From positions 784,001 through 848,000 of the forward strand of contig BRXU01000013.1 in assembly GCA_030267565.1 (NCBI GenBank): DNA of 64,000 bases. The letters run 5' to 3'. The notes beneath the pieces are model-generated. The model did not search any database. It was not told where the DNA came from and was given only the letters and a program-made list of their open reading frames with translations. The position numbers and the translations under genes are program-made. Position 1 is the stretch's first letter; the number at the start of each line of letters is the position of its first letter. The stretch is from Pleodorina starrii. Its lineage: Eukaryota; Chlorophyta; Chlorophyceae; Chlamydomonadales; Volvocaceae. This document shows, piece by piece, positions 12,263 to 25,145 of the stretch.

Positions 12263-15200
12263 GGCCTGCGACCGCAGCGGCGCCAGCACGGTATAGGCGT
12301 GCGGCCGTCAGGTGTTAGCACGCGAACGTGCCCCCAGTCGCCTAATTTATGGAGTTACGCTGGATCTTTGCTTAGATCTCACCGGCAGGTCTGGGTCTGG
12401 CGCATCCATTGTCAGTGGCTTCTCGAGGAACGCGCACGCAATTAGCGCGGCCGGCTGGCCTGGGTGCCCCGGTGGGGCTTGAATTGTGTACATCCTACAC
12501 CTCTTCTGCAATTGCTTTCTCAACTAGTATTGAATCCACGCAACTGTGTCGTGAGTGCGCCGCCGCGACACAGATGAAGGGTCTCCGCACTAGCAGGATC
12601 GCAGACGACAGTGGTCGCTGCCCTAATTGGTCAAAAATGTTGGCCGTGCCTATTGCCGAATGGAAAGCCGTATGTGCCGTACTGGCCTCTAACTAATGTT
12701 TATAAACTTCTAACTATTTTATCCCTCTGTTGTCATCTTTGACTCGTCTAAAAGGAATGGCCGTGCAAGCGCAGTTCGGCCCCTCGGCGCGGGGTTGGGG
12801 TTGGACCGATTGGGATTGGACCGGTCTTTCCTAATCCGGATGTACTCCAGTCCGATTTTCAAATTATCGTAAAAACCTTCCAGGTCAGGCTGCTCGGAGT
12901 GTTTGGCATCTGTGGAACGGAGCCCGAACTGCCTACGACCGGCAAGAAGTGTGCCTGCAAGTCACAGACATTGGCATTCTTACATACCATCTAGGGACCC
13001 ATAACGAATGCGGTTGAAGCATCAAAGGCATAAGTAGCATGGTGTAGCGAGGATTCAGGCCGCGAGAGGTGGCTCTGGGCCTTCGTCGCGAACCCCGACC
13101 GACGACTCAACGTCCCGCCCGACGACTCACCGCATTAGTTTGACGTCGGCAGTAATGCCGTCCATGCCGGATATACAAGGTACTTTGGTGCCCGGGCAGG
13201 GATTAGCGGCGATGTATCCATGGTAAGAGGGTGCGTGGGGATGGTGGATGGTACGCGCACGGATTGGAACGCGCCTGCGGCCGTCTTGAGGGATGACGCC
13301 GAGCGGCGAATAATGCACGGTGCTCCTTCTGTTCATCTCAACAAGCGAAAAGTGCTTCTAACGCTGTCGTGCTGTGGCCTGCTGCGCTTGCACCGTTCTG
13401 CATAATTGAACGGCAGACCGGGGCACCGGGCGTAAAGTCGTGAACTAATTTATAAGCGGTCTCTCTCAGCAAAGGATATACATATTTCAACTACGGTCGT
13501 AAGCAGGACTCGCATCGCATGTAGGTAAGAATAAGTAAAATGCACGTGACGGTGGACTGCACGCCAGATTCAGCCAGCTTTTTGCAGTCCTGACTTGCTC
13601 CATGGCATCGTGGCTGACCTACCATACCAAGATGCCCTACAAACCAGGCAGCTTTGCCGCGGAGTCCGGTGTGCGTATGATCAGCAACTGTGATGTAACA
13701 TCCCGACCATCCAGCCCTTGCGCCTTTCCACAGCTGCACTGCACTGCACCGCACCCTGACGGTGCCCGACAACTGATTGGCAACACAATTAATCAGTATG
13801 ATCCGTGCACCCGCACAACCCTAAAACCACGGTCATCAGCGGCCCCTCGTCGCAACTCCCCTCCCGCTTCGGTTACATAAGGCTTCCGTATGCGCAGGAA
13901 ACCCTCTCTTCCAAAAGACCTCCCCGTCAGACGATAGGAATCCGAACTACTAGATAGTGCACACGCGCACAGCACCCGACAGGGCGGTCGATTGGGCCCC
14001 CCGGGGCGTTTCGTGCGTGCGGTGTCGGCGTTCCTTCGACGAGCACAGCACCGCAAAATGGACTGCCGCACACACACGCACATCGCGGGCGCCATAGCCA
14101 CACACACTCACACGCAACAAGCGAAACAACCCAGGGGCGCTGACCCTGAGAGAGCGCCGCACGCTGATCCCTAGCAAAGTCAAGATGCGCCATGACGGCC
14201 GCCTGCACACACCACACGACGCACATCGTGCCCACGGGTAATGCTGAGGAGCCGCGCCCACGGATAGTTTGGAGGAGGCAGCACCCCTGAACCAACCTCG
14301 CGGGACAATCCATGTGCCGGTCCGGATTGGGTGCTGTGCTAACGATGCGGACGATGCAGTATGGATACGCATTACCACCATGACTAGACCACATGCGTAC
14401 TAGCGAGTAAGCCAAGGAAACTGACATATACGGTTTGCCCTTCTGCTGTGCACGTGTGCAGCAAAACAAAGCCCGCCCCGTCGACCGAGCGCTTCCGGCC
14501 GCAGCTGCGGGGGTCCAAGCCAAAATCACGAGGAGAAAACCGGAAAACCGGACCAACACCCAAAAAACCAAACGAGGAACTCGGAAGCACTTATTCAGCG
14601 ATGCCACTCCACCGGGGCATCTGGACCGCCCGCTTCTCCAGTTGCTTGCCAAACAACGACCATGCGGATAGCAAACCCGTTTCTACTTCAAAACGACCGC
14701 CGACATGGGACCCGTTTAACAAAGCTTGTATACGAAAACCCCCGTACGTGCTTTAAACGCAGCCGAGGCCCGAAGAGGCCCCATTGCCTATCTACGCCAA
14801 AAACGCGGCTCATTGCTTGCTGCAAAACGCATGGACGCCGTAACGAAACAAAAACGAACTCACCGGGAGAGCGATGCCGTACTGCCGTGCGGCATGCGCC
14901 GGTCCCCTTGCATGCGCGACACATCTGCTCCCTGAACGGCTTGCATTTAACCACCCGGCCTATACTGACGAGACATACGCACTGCTGTCGCGATGCCCTT
15001 GCCACCTATCGACTCCGTGGCAAGGCCAAGAGCCCTCCTCCAGAGGAGCACCACGCGTCACCAAGTTTACCAAGAATACGATCGACCGCACAGCGCGCTC
15101 TTGCATAACCATCTTCAAAGGGTTTTTAAGGGAAAAACACTATTTTACAATAAACGGAAGGCTTCTTTTCCACTCTGCAAGCCCACCACACGTGTCTCAC

Positions 15201-15429
15201 TTTCGTATCACCAGACCGGCGGCGGCCGTGCGATCTTCAGGGGACTGTCCTCCTTCCGGCATCCTCCCTTCCCTCCCCCATACACACACGGGCAGCCACT
15301 TCACCACGTTTCGGTACCAACGGTACCGAAACCGTCGCGCTCATACCACTTAAAAGGGGGCCTTGCCGCGCGGCAAAGGCCTCCGGCGACCCGCAGGACA
15401 CCAGCACACCACACCACACCACACCGCAA
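12263..15429. other. Non-coding or unassigned stretch between ValRS and the kinase gene
   Basis: No exon with recognisable homology or phase-consistent junctions. The ValRS start codon and 5' UTR must lie in its left part. The 241-codon minus frame at 13927-14652 shows no family resemblance. The right part (14.4-15.4 kb) has lower GC and contains the kinase 3' UTR. Confidence 0.5.
15145..15149 (-). terminator. Putative poly(A) signal of the kinase gene
   Basis: TGTAA on the minus strand, the usual green-algal polyadenylation signal, about 280 bases past the kinase stop codon in an AT-rich context. No transcript evidence is available. Confidence 0.5.
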
Positions 15430-17177
15430 TTAGAGCCCCTCCGGCCGCAAGCCCGGGGGCGCCTCTTCGAACTCCAGCGTCTGCCAGTCGATGCCCGCGA
15501 AGAACGGGTGCTGCATGGCGGCCGGGGAGTCCAGCCGCTTGCCCTGCGGGGCGTGTGTGCGGTGCGGTGCGGGGTCACATGGGTGCGGTGCGGGCACTTG
15601 GAATGCGGGCGCCAGGCCGCGGGGCTATGAGAGTCAAGAAGCGAGCGAGTCGGCGCATCGACTATGTTCCTTGCTGTGCGCCCTCACGCCCAGGGCGGCC
15701 CTTTTCCAAATCCTCTTTATTCACATGAGAAGCACAGGTAAGTAATCTTTCCTTCCTTTACAACCGCCATCCCGCCATTCCGCCCACCTGGTGCACCAGC
15801 AGCCCCTCCAGCAGCAGGTTTCGGAGCTCCTCCGAGCAGCGCTCCAGCCGGGGGCCGTCAGCCAGCTGCTGGTCTGACACCATCTCCAGCATCACCGCGC
15901 CCAGGCCCCACATGTCGGCCTTGGTGCCGTACGATCCGCCGTCGTACGCCGCGGCGCGCACCTCGGGCGCGGCGGTGGCGAGCCGACCCGCGGGTCCGTA
16001 TGCGAGGCCCTGCTCGTCCAACAGCTCTGCCGCGTCAAAGTCCGCCAGCAGCGGATGGCCCGACGCGGAGCGGTAGATGTTGTGGGGAGACACGTCTCGG
16101 TGCACCATGCCCAAATTGTGGATGTGGGTCAGAGCCACGAGGACACGCGCCGCCAGCCAGCGCACCTCCCCCTCGTCAAAATAAGGCGCGCGGCCGCCGC
16201 CTGGGCCGCCGCCGGCGGCGCGGCGCGCCTCGATGAGGTCGTGCAACGAGCCCAGCGGCGCGAATTCTGTGTAAAGCGCGTAGGGCGCCTTGCCAGGGTG
16301 GGAGCTGCCGTACACACGAAGCACGAAGGGGCAGGCGGCAGCGATCTCCATGGCGGCCACCTCGCGTGCGTGGCGGGCGGCGTTGTAGCGCCGGCACACG
16401 ATGGCCTTCTGCGCCAGCTGCAGTTGCCCGCCGTTGGGAAGGTCTAGCTCCAGTAGGTGGACCTCGCCCACGCCACCGCGGCCCAGGTGCCGTACCTGCG
16501 GGAACGATTTTTTGGTGGAGATTGAAGTATCCGCAGCGTTGTGCAGGCCACAAAATACCACTTAGGGGCTGGGCAAAGCGCACGTTATTCGCCCTTGTAT
16601 GAAATCCCAGAAAGGGGAGCATGTCGTTGCGATCACGTGAAAGAGGCGGGAGGGGTTGAAGAGTGTGCGTGACAGTGCCCGCATGGCACGGGGATGAAGA
16701 GGCTTAAAGGGCTCATTAGCTCTAGGTGCCCTGCAACGCGTGCAGTTTTGCTCGAATGAACGGCGTGATAAGGGCGTTTCCGGAACGGCCTTGAGCCCTT
16801 TGTCGCACCTTTCGCGCCTGGAGTTGCTGTCCAGGGCGCAGCTTTTTTAAAGTCTTTCTCAAGAACGAGGCATGTTCATCCGGTAACGGCTGCCGCACGA
16901 GGCTACAGGCGCTGGGGTTCGGTGGCGTGGAAGCGTGGAAGTGGGGATGCAAGTCTAAGGAGTTTGAAAGCGTTAGGTCCGAGAAATTTGAGTCAATGCT
17001 GGTCCGTTGGCCAGTTGAAAGAAACGATTCAGCAGGCGAGCAAGCCAGGCCGTCCACAGGCGAGGTTCCCAGTGGGCACGCGTTGCCGCAAGGCTGCGCA
17101 GCCTTCTGACGCGGCCGGGCGACAACGTGAATAGCATCGCTACGATGCTCCCGGCTCGTACGAAACAAGGAAGCCAT
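15430..17177 (-). CDS. AGC/PKG-like serine/threonine protein kinase
   Basis: Three exons, 16809-17177, 15788-16495 and 15430-15543, join in phase to 396 residues. The catalytic domain starts near residue 124 with the Gly loop GRGGVGEV. It has a likely ATP-binding Lys in AQKAIV, a catalytic loop HRDVSPHN, the APE-type motif AAPEV and DMWGLGAVMLEM of the C-lobe. The end HPFFAGIDWQTLEF is the AGC-family signature following subdomain XI. The usual DFG is DFD (LADFDAAEL): the Mg-binding Asp is kept but the Gly is replaced. The N-terminal ~120 residues hold a basic, possibly helical stretch (SFLRKTLKKLRPGQQ) and no visible cyclic-nucleotide-binding domain. ATG 17177 is the first Met of the open exon. 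Closest family by eye: cGMP-dependent-type kinases of green algae. The substrate is unknown. Confidence 0.85.
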
Positions 17178-19680
17178 AGATTGTAGTAACCGGCGAGGGC
17201 TGTGTGCCGAAAGCGACGGTGCAATTACTTTGTATCAAGGGCAGCGCAATGACAACAGCAGATCGATTTCAACGTGAGCGCGTCAAATATGCATGGCACT
17301 GCAGTGTACGTATACCGGTATACACTTCTGACTTTGAAGCTGACGTGGCATGTCAGGAGTGCAAGTATTGGCAAAATTTAAGAACATGTCGTGCACAGAA
17401 ATAAGGCTTTTCACCGTGCGAAAGCTAAGAGCCAGCTTCCTATGGTGTCGCAGGTTTGTACAACCGGCAAAAACTGACAACCGTTGGTCTCGGAGAAAGC
17501 GACGAAGCACGAAGCCACGAACAGACACGGATTGAGTGGAGTAGGTTTACAAGTCGGAATGTCGAGGATATAATTGTTTGCTGAGGCGGGAAGCGATTGC
17601 CTCAATTGGCTTTCTAGTGGCGACTCAGTGATGCCATAAACAGCACGGCCGTGTGCCGTGTATCGAGAACGACCGCGCCAACCACCCTGCCTGGCTGGAG
17701 GCACCCGATGGTTGCACTCCCTTTATTGGTGTTAGAGTGGGGTGGGCACACGAGGGACTTTACCTCGGTTTGCAGCACTCCTGCCATCATGCACATGTCC
17801 TGAAGACACCGCCAGCCAATAGCACGCAGCAATCCCACTCAAGCGTCAGACCACACACTGGCACATCATATGCGTGCGCTTGCGCAGGCTTGCCACCCTG
17901 CATGTCGACCCGACAGTTCCAGTCGTCCCCGCACGCCCAATTCGAACACGGGCCTCCACAGGATGCTCTCGCAGCCGTGTTCACACGAATGCCCCTTGCA
18001 CCGCATCCCAAACACCACACCATCTTCCCAACCAACAGCTTCCGATCACGCGCACCGCATCAACTTTATTCTTCTCTACACATGCCCCCGACGGACCAGC
18101 CAGGAGAATCACAACAGCAAGTTCTGTCCCAGATGCTCCTTCCAAGCAATTCGCGGCACCAAACCAGATCAAAGAGTCAAATCATACAACAGTTCATTCA
18201 CCCGTCAAAATCAAAACCACGGCACAAAAGCCGATTACAGCTGCCAGCACAGGGGGGAGAGGACACGGGAGTACGGTGCACGCATGCACAGGGCTTGTTG
18301 CGCACCTCGACATCTTCAATCGATGAAAGATAGAAGGATGAAAGGTGCGGCAGCTAAGGAATCGGATGTGCGCCGATGCGGCGCAGTGTGCGTGATGCTG
18401 CCTGCCGTGCAGCAGCGCGCGGCGGCCCGTCTGTGCATTCCTAATATCAACAAAACAGCAGTCAACTCGGCTCATGCCCAGCAATCTTCGAGGTCTTCAA
18501 CTCCGGGGTCACGCAACTGTATGTAGCCTTCTCAGTGTCTTGCAATGGCCGGCCGCACCCTTGCGTGATCCGGTATGGTATGTATGTTGGTTGCAACCTA
18601 CGTGAACGAAATATGAGGTATCTAGGTATGGCGCGCACGCACTTCGCCATGTGACTATACTTTGCATGATTGCATCGATCGCATCAGACGCACCAGATAG
18701 ACACGCAAGCAGTACATGAACCACAACGCGCCACAACGGAAATCCGCACGCACCCCACGAGCGAGCCCCGCGTCTTACGTACGTCGCTAGTCTTAACGCA
18801 ACGCAAGCAACACAAACTCAAAACACATCGCAGGGCGCATGCGTGAGGAGGCAGCAAACACCACACATACAGCATAACACAACACGGGGGGCACAACACA
18901 CCGTACATGCCACGCTACGCAAGGATGAACCACAGCACAGCACTGCACAACATCGCACAGCACAACATGACCAACAGTATACAACACAGCGCGGCACCGC
19001 ATAGCACGGCACAGCACAGCACAATCTAACATAACGCACACACACAGGGAAATAAACCAGCACATCCCATGTAACGTCGCATACTCGAGGAAACGCTTCA
19101 GCGCGCGCTGGAGGTGAAATAAGCTCCTGTGGATGGATAAAGCGCGGAGAGCGATAGATCGCGGCGGGCATGCACGTACCTCTCCCGACGGGCGCTGGCC
19201 AGGCAGGGCTTCACTGCCGGGCAACACATACACGCATGCCCCTCTTTATGTACGACAGCAAGACTCGGATGTACGACAGCGAGCGGGGCCACAACCGACC
19301 GATATCCAGCGCAACGGATCGTGTCCATCACACAGGGACGTGAACGTCCCAACATTTGATATGACGCCAAACTCGGACTCAAGCGCGTGGCTGAGAACAA
19401 CGCACACCCCCCAATCAAAGAAGTTCCTCCCGAAACATACTATTGCAGACATGTTTTTATTACCGCAGTCGTGCAGTGCAGTGCTGTACCCTTCCGGCGC
19501 AGCCTTTGAACCGCCCACAACCCAAAAGAGACCGTGTACCGTGCACCGTGCACTGCACGTGTTTGCATTCTCTGTGACAGCATCACCTCCCAACGCATGA
19601 TAGACGGACAACGAATCTCGCTGCAGATAAGGATATGTTATCCGGCATGTGTTGCGCCGGCACGGAGAATGGATGGACAG
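17178..19680. other. Intergenic, no supported gene
   Basis: Holds the kinase promoter side and the cyclase 3' flank. At 18790-19060 there is a degenerate CACAACA/GCACAGCACA low-complexity stretch. The 226-codon plus frame at 17653-18333 is Ser/His/Gln-rich without family similarity and is not called. Confidence 0.5.
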
Positions 19681-19691
19681 GACGAACCTAG

Positions 19692-19791
19692 AGTCCGGAC
19701 GTCCTGAATAGGACTGAGTCCGGACGTCCTGTTAGGACTGAGTCCGGACGTCCTAATTAGGACTGAGTCGGGATGCCTTTTTAGGACGGAG
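19692..19791 (+). repeat. 24-26-bp tandem repeat next to the cyclase stop codon
   Basis: Three good units and one degenerate unit starting agtccggacgtcct and ending taggactg, with a short variable centre. Each unit contains the palindrome GTCCGGAC. It ends 15 bases from the cyclase stop codon, so it lies in its 3' UTR. Confidence 0.85.
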
Positions 19792-19806
19792 TGGGGGACG
19801 TCGGGT

Positions 19807-22800
19807 TTAGTACTTTTCGATAATAAAGAGCTCCTCAGACATGAAGGCGGGAAGAAGGCGCGCCGATTCGGGCGTGGCGCAGATCTGGGCCGGGGGAGGG
19901 AGGAGGGGCCGGGCGTGCAGGGGCGCAAACACAGCAATACCGCTCAACCAATCGGTGGGCATGGAACCGAGCGAGCAACCATGCCGGGCTGTCCAGCCCC
20001 GCCCAAATGGAAACAATGCAAACAAAGACACGCAGAGCAAAGAGAAAGAGAGAGGAAATGGGAGGGAGATAGAGGCAGGACAATGCGCCCACCTTCCGAG
20101 GCAAAATGGTTGCGAGAAGGCAGGCAGGCAGGCAGGCAGATGGGCAGGCAAGCAGACAGGCAAGCAGACAGGCAGGCCCGTCGGCATGCCAAGGTGGGGC
20201 TATGAAAGCTGATGCCCCACTCTCCCTACCGAGCTCAATTCGAACATACCGGTACTACAGTATGCGAGCCCTGGTCATCGTTTGCGACTGCTATTTGCTG
20301 CTTCTTGGGCATAGTAAACAATTTGTGCCATGATGGGGTGGTTGAAATCGGGCGAGTCACTCGCCAACCCACTGGAAGTCTCCCTCGCACCTGCCCCGCC
20401 TTGGCCTTCGCGGCCAGCTTGGCGGCTTGTACGAACGCCTTGCCCTTGTACGACACCTGGCCGCTGACGTCACCCGCCACCAGCGCGCCTTTCAGCGGCC
20501 CCGAGGCGATGCCCCAGCGCAGCCTCAGCCCGCGAAACATCAGCCGCAGCGACATCTGCCCGCTGGCAGCAGCAACAGCAGTGGCGGAGGCGGCGGACGC
20601 CTCAGCACCGTTCCCGGCGGCCGAAGAAAGGGCAGAGCTTACGACCCTGCTGCTTGCGGCGGCGGCGGCGGCGGCGGCTCCGCCGCCGCCGCTACCATCA
20701 TCGGCTCCGCCGATGCGGTCGTGCGGGGCCGCGGACCCTTCGCCGGTGCTTTTCACGCGGGCATCCGTGATGACGTCATCGCCGCCGTACGGACGCTGGT
20801 CGAAGGCAATGGCGGCCGCTACTTCACGCGAATCGTCGGAGGGCTCGACGCAGGCTGCCGGCGCCCGACAGCCCCGTGGGCCGGCCGCCAGCGGCCGCAG
20901 TGCCGCGGCGGCTGCCTCCGCCGCCGGCGCCGCCAGCGGCGACGCTGACGCGACGGCCTTGGCACTTACGGACCGCAATGCGATTACCCTCGTGACTTCC
21001 CCCGATGCGGTCTTGGCCGGGGTGGTTGGCGCCGGCACCGAGTCAAAAGATGAGCCCCTGGAGCCGCCACCGCTGCCGGCGACGGCCATTGCGGCAGCGA
21101 CAGCGCCAAAGGTGAACCGCCGCGATTGTCTGGTGGTTGTAGTTGCGGTTGTGGTGGTTCTCGTTGTGGTGCTGGGTCGGCAGCTTCCATCATCCGTATT
21201 GTCCTCTGTAACGGTGGATTTGACCTCCAGGTTAACCGTCTCACCGACCGTCGTACAGCTGGCGGCCGCCACGGACGCCGCTGCCGCCGCGGCAGCGACG
21301 GAGACGGCGTCCGCGGTGGCAGTGGCCCCGCCCGTGTTGCCGTAGTCATAATGGAAACGGCTGGCGGCACGTCGCAGGGGGCTCAAGGGTGGCGCGACAT
21401 CTGTACGACTTTGCACCGCTGGCCCCGCGGCGGCGGCGGTGGTAGCGGCGGCAGCGGCGCCGCCGCCGCCGTCACCGTTGTCATTCCAACGGCCGGGCGT
21501 GCCACGGGATAGGCTGGCGCGCATATTCCCTGCCGTGTTGCTGAATCCCCCGCTAAAGCGCGATCGACGGACGCTCGCGCCGCCCGAAGGGGAGGAGCTT
21601 GCTCGCGCATGTGCTGGCGTCACGATACCGGCGGCGGCCGCGGCGGAGCCGGAGGCAGAGGTCTTAGCAGCAGCCGCTAGGCCGTCGCGGTTGACTCCGC
21701 TACCGAAGCCGGCGTTCGTGGGAGCGGCAGCCCAAACCTGCTCCAAGTGACGGGCGGTAGGGGAGGGGTCAGTTAAATACATGTACTTAATAAATTACTA
21801 ATGATATATTTAATATATAATTAATATATTTCTTACTTATAATTTCAAGTGTAAAGTTAATTTACACTTAAAATTATACCAAACGCACCTCCTCCGCCAA
21901 CTCATGTTCCAAGAGCTCCAGCGGCCAAGCCAGCGTGTTGATGCACCGCCGCAGCGCCGCCGCCCACGCGACGGCGCCGTCGACGTCGCCAAACACCAGG
22001 ACCATCGTGCCTGACGGCGCCGCCACCGACATCGTACCCCCGGCCACGCTGCCGCCGCCTCCGCCCACACCAACGCCGCCGCTGCCGCCGCCGACGGCAA
22101 CGACGCCAGGCTCCAACAGCGACGACGCGCCGGCGACAATGTAGGCTGCCGCCGGCGCCGCCGCCGGCCCTGTCGTCTCGGCGGCGGCGGCGCCTGACGG
22201 CAGCAGCTTGAGGGCAGCGGCGTGCAGGAGCTCCAGGGATTCTTCCGTCACTTGGCGGTTCCATGCCAGCAGTGTGGGGAGGCCTACCACTCGCATCTTG
22301 GGTGGGGAGGGGTTTGGAGGGTTTGGAGGAGGCAGTGGGCGTGGCACCGGTATTGTAATTGTGTATTGGTATGGTATTGATATGGGTCGGGCCGAGATGG
22401 AGAAGATGCTAGTGCGCCGGGCAACGCTTGGTTGACAGGAGGCCTCAGGAACGGTGGTGAAAGGCGGGTGGTCTGCGACAACTGTCCCGTTCGCGCACTA
22501 CTTTGTCGCGCGTGTTCAGTCTCATGACGGGTGCGCCGCGGCCGTTTGCCTAGAGCCAGCATGCGATGGGATCGAGTGGTTTTTTGGTGTGTGTGACTTG
22601 GTGTGTGTGATGGATGAGTGAGGTCAAGAGAAACTCCGTCAAGCACAGCACCCCGTCCCTTCCTGTCCTGCCTCGCCGCGCCTCGCCTCGCCTCGCAGCC
22701 GCTGCCAACCCACCTCCACCACCACTCCGTACCCCACCGGCGCCGCCAACGCCCCCGGCCGCAACTCCTGCACCGTCCGCAGCGGCCGCACCACCGCCGC

Positions 22801-25112
22801 GCGCGGCAGCAGGCAAGGGCCGTAGCACGTGAACAGGTGCTGCCGCGCCGCTGCCGCCGCCGCCGCCGCGACGAAGCCGCCGCCGCCGCCGGGCTGCTCC
22901 TCCAGCACGTGCTGCCCGCCGTACACCACGTAACACCGGGACGCGCGTACGACATCTGGATCCAGCCGGCGACGGGAGCCCTCCGTCATGACGACCATGC
23001 CGCCGTGGACCGTATCCGAAACCAGCTTCGCCATCACAATCGCCTCCCCGGAGTATTGGGTTCTCCTGGCGGCGGCGTTGACGGTGACGTCAGCGGCGTT
23101 GGGGACGCCGGTCCACATACCCATACGCACGCGCAGCCCGCGGAACAGCGGCGTCACGCCCGGCGGCTGCGGCGGCGGCGGAGCCGGCGCCGCCGCCGCC
23201 GCCGCCGGAGGCGGCGGCGAGAGCCCCAGGAGCGTGGTGGAGAGCGGTTGGGGCGCCGGCGGCGGCGTTGGCGGCGGCGCCGGGAGCTGCAAGAGGATGA
23301 GTTCGCCGCTGTTGCCGAGGAGCCCTGGGTTCTGGCTGTGAGGGTTGGGCGTGAGCGATGCTTGGAGGAATGGACTGTCGAAGGACCCGGTCGTGGTGGT
23401 GGTGGTGGTGGTGTAGGAGGAGAGGTTGTTGGCGACGGCGGGGCGGCCCCTCAGAATGCGGACCGAGGCGAAGATGCTGGAGGCCAGGGTCATGGCGGTC
23501 TGCAGAAGGGATGACGGGGAGGGAGGGACTTGAGAGATTGCAATGCGTCTTTGGAAGGCGGAGGGAGGGAGGGAGGGAGGGCAATGGGTCGTTGGGACTG
23601 GTTGCAGCAAGCAGCCCCCTTCGGAGGGAGTCGGAGGGAGTCCTTGGCGGCGGACAGGCGGAAACGCCGAGCGCCTGCACCCTCCCCCGCCCCGCGCCTG
23701 TCAGTTTGCCAAATCGGACTGTCTCACGTTGCCATCGTGCGTTCGTCATTCCGGCCAGAGCGCATGGGATGGTGTGGCTCGGTTGGCTTGGTTTGAAACA
23801 GGTGTACGACACAGGCCAGCGGCATGGCCCGTCGCAATGGAGCCTTCACCGCCCTTGCCAACACTCACCAGACCAGGTTACAGCCGGGAAGCACAGCTCA
23901 GAAAGCACAGGCGACACACTCACCTGGCATACGGCTCAGCACACCACACCCACCAGATACGGCTCAGCACACCACACCCACCAGATACGGCTCAGCACAC
24001 AACCACCCACCCACCCACCGGGCAGAGATCGGGCCCGGAAGAGCCAGAGTCCTGAGTCAGCCGCTGGCGCCTCGCCACCGCCGCGCCCTGGCTCGGGTCC
24101 GACGCGCCATAAGGAACATCGGTCGCCGCCGCCGCCTCGCCACCCAGCGGCCCCGCTAGTGTATCACCGCCGCCGCCGCCGCCGCCCTCGCCTCCTGCTG
24201 CGCTGGTTTCGCCTCGGACATACTCGCTGTCGCCGCCTCGAGGATATTCGCTGTCGCCATCGCCCTGCCCGGCCTCCCAGCCCCCGCGTCGGCTCCCGGA
24301 GACGCTGCCGTTTTCATCGTCGACGCCGCCGCCGCCGCCACCGCTCGTGCCGCCGCCGCCGTCACAGTCGACTGCGGTGTCCGCATTTACTGCAGGAGAC
24401 GCTTTGACACCGATCACTGATGAAGGTCCCTCCGGCGGCACCGTGGGGGCCAGGCCTGCGTCTTCTACGACCTGCCAAGGCGTGGGGCATTCGGGCGGCA
24501 GTTCAACGGGGCAATGCGGTCTTGGCCCCCTTTTTGGGCCCGGACTGGGTTTCCAAAGGACGACCTCTGAAGCTCTCATCCCCGCCGCTGCGTAAACCTC
24601 CCGCGCCCCAGGTCCACTTACCCCGGACACCCCAGGTGCACTTACCCCTGATACCGCACGACCACTTACCCCAGACACCAGGGGGTAGTTATCAACTATG
24701 GCGCTGAGTTCGGCCGTAGTGGCAATGCCTGTGGTGGCGGTGGCCATGATCGTAACCTCCGTGTCCATGAACGTGGGGACCGGCGCCGCCGCCGCCGCCG
24801 TCGCCGCCGCCGCCGCCGCCGCCGCGGCACTGGACGCAGCCGCCGTTGTAGCAGCCGCCGAGACCGCCACCGCTTGCAGAGGCGGCGGCGCTGGCAAAGC
24901 TGGTGAAGGCTCAGGCGCGGACGCTGACACGGGCGACAATGCAGAGGCATGGGCCGAGGTGGGGGCGGCGGCAAAGTTGGCGCTTCCCAGCAGCCGGCCA
25001 ATCGCCTTACTGGAGGCGCCGGCAGCGACCCGGCGGGTTAGTGCCCGAACGGCGGTGGGGCCGCTGCGGGTGTTTGAGGAGCCGGGGACGGAGGGGCGGG
25101 AGATGTTGGACT

Positions 25113-25145
<33 letters not shown>

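Noticed and set aside
13927..14652. 241-codon minus-strand frame between ValRS and the kinase
   Set aside because: Mixed Cys/Trp/Arg-rich composition, no domain, no splice context. Probably open by chance.
17653..18333. 226-codon plus-strand frame
   Set aside because: Ser/His/Gln-rich without family resemblance and in a low-complexity CA-rich region.
20212..21345. 377-codon plus-strand frame
   Set aside because: Antisense to the GC-rich cyclase exon 20391-21737. Ala-rich composition leaves all frames open.
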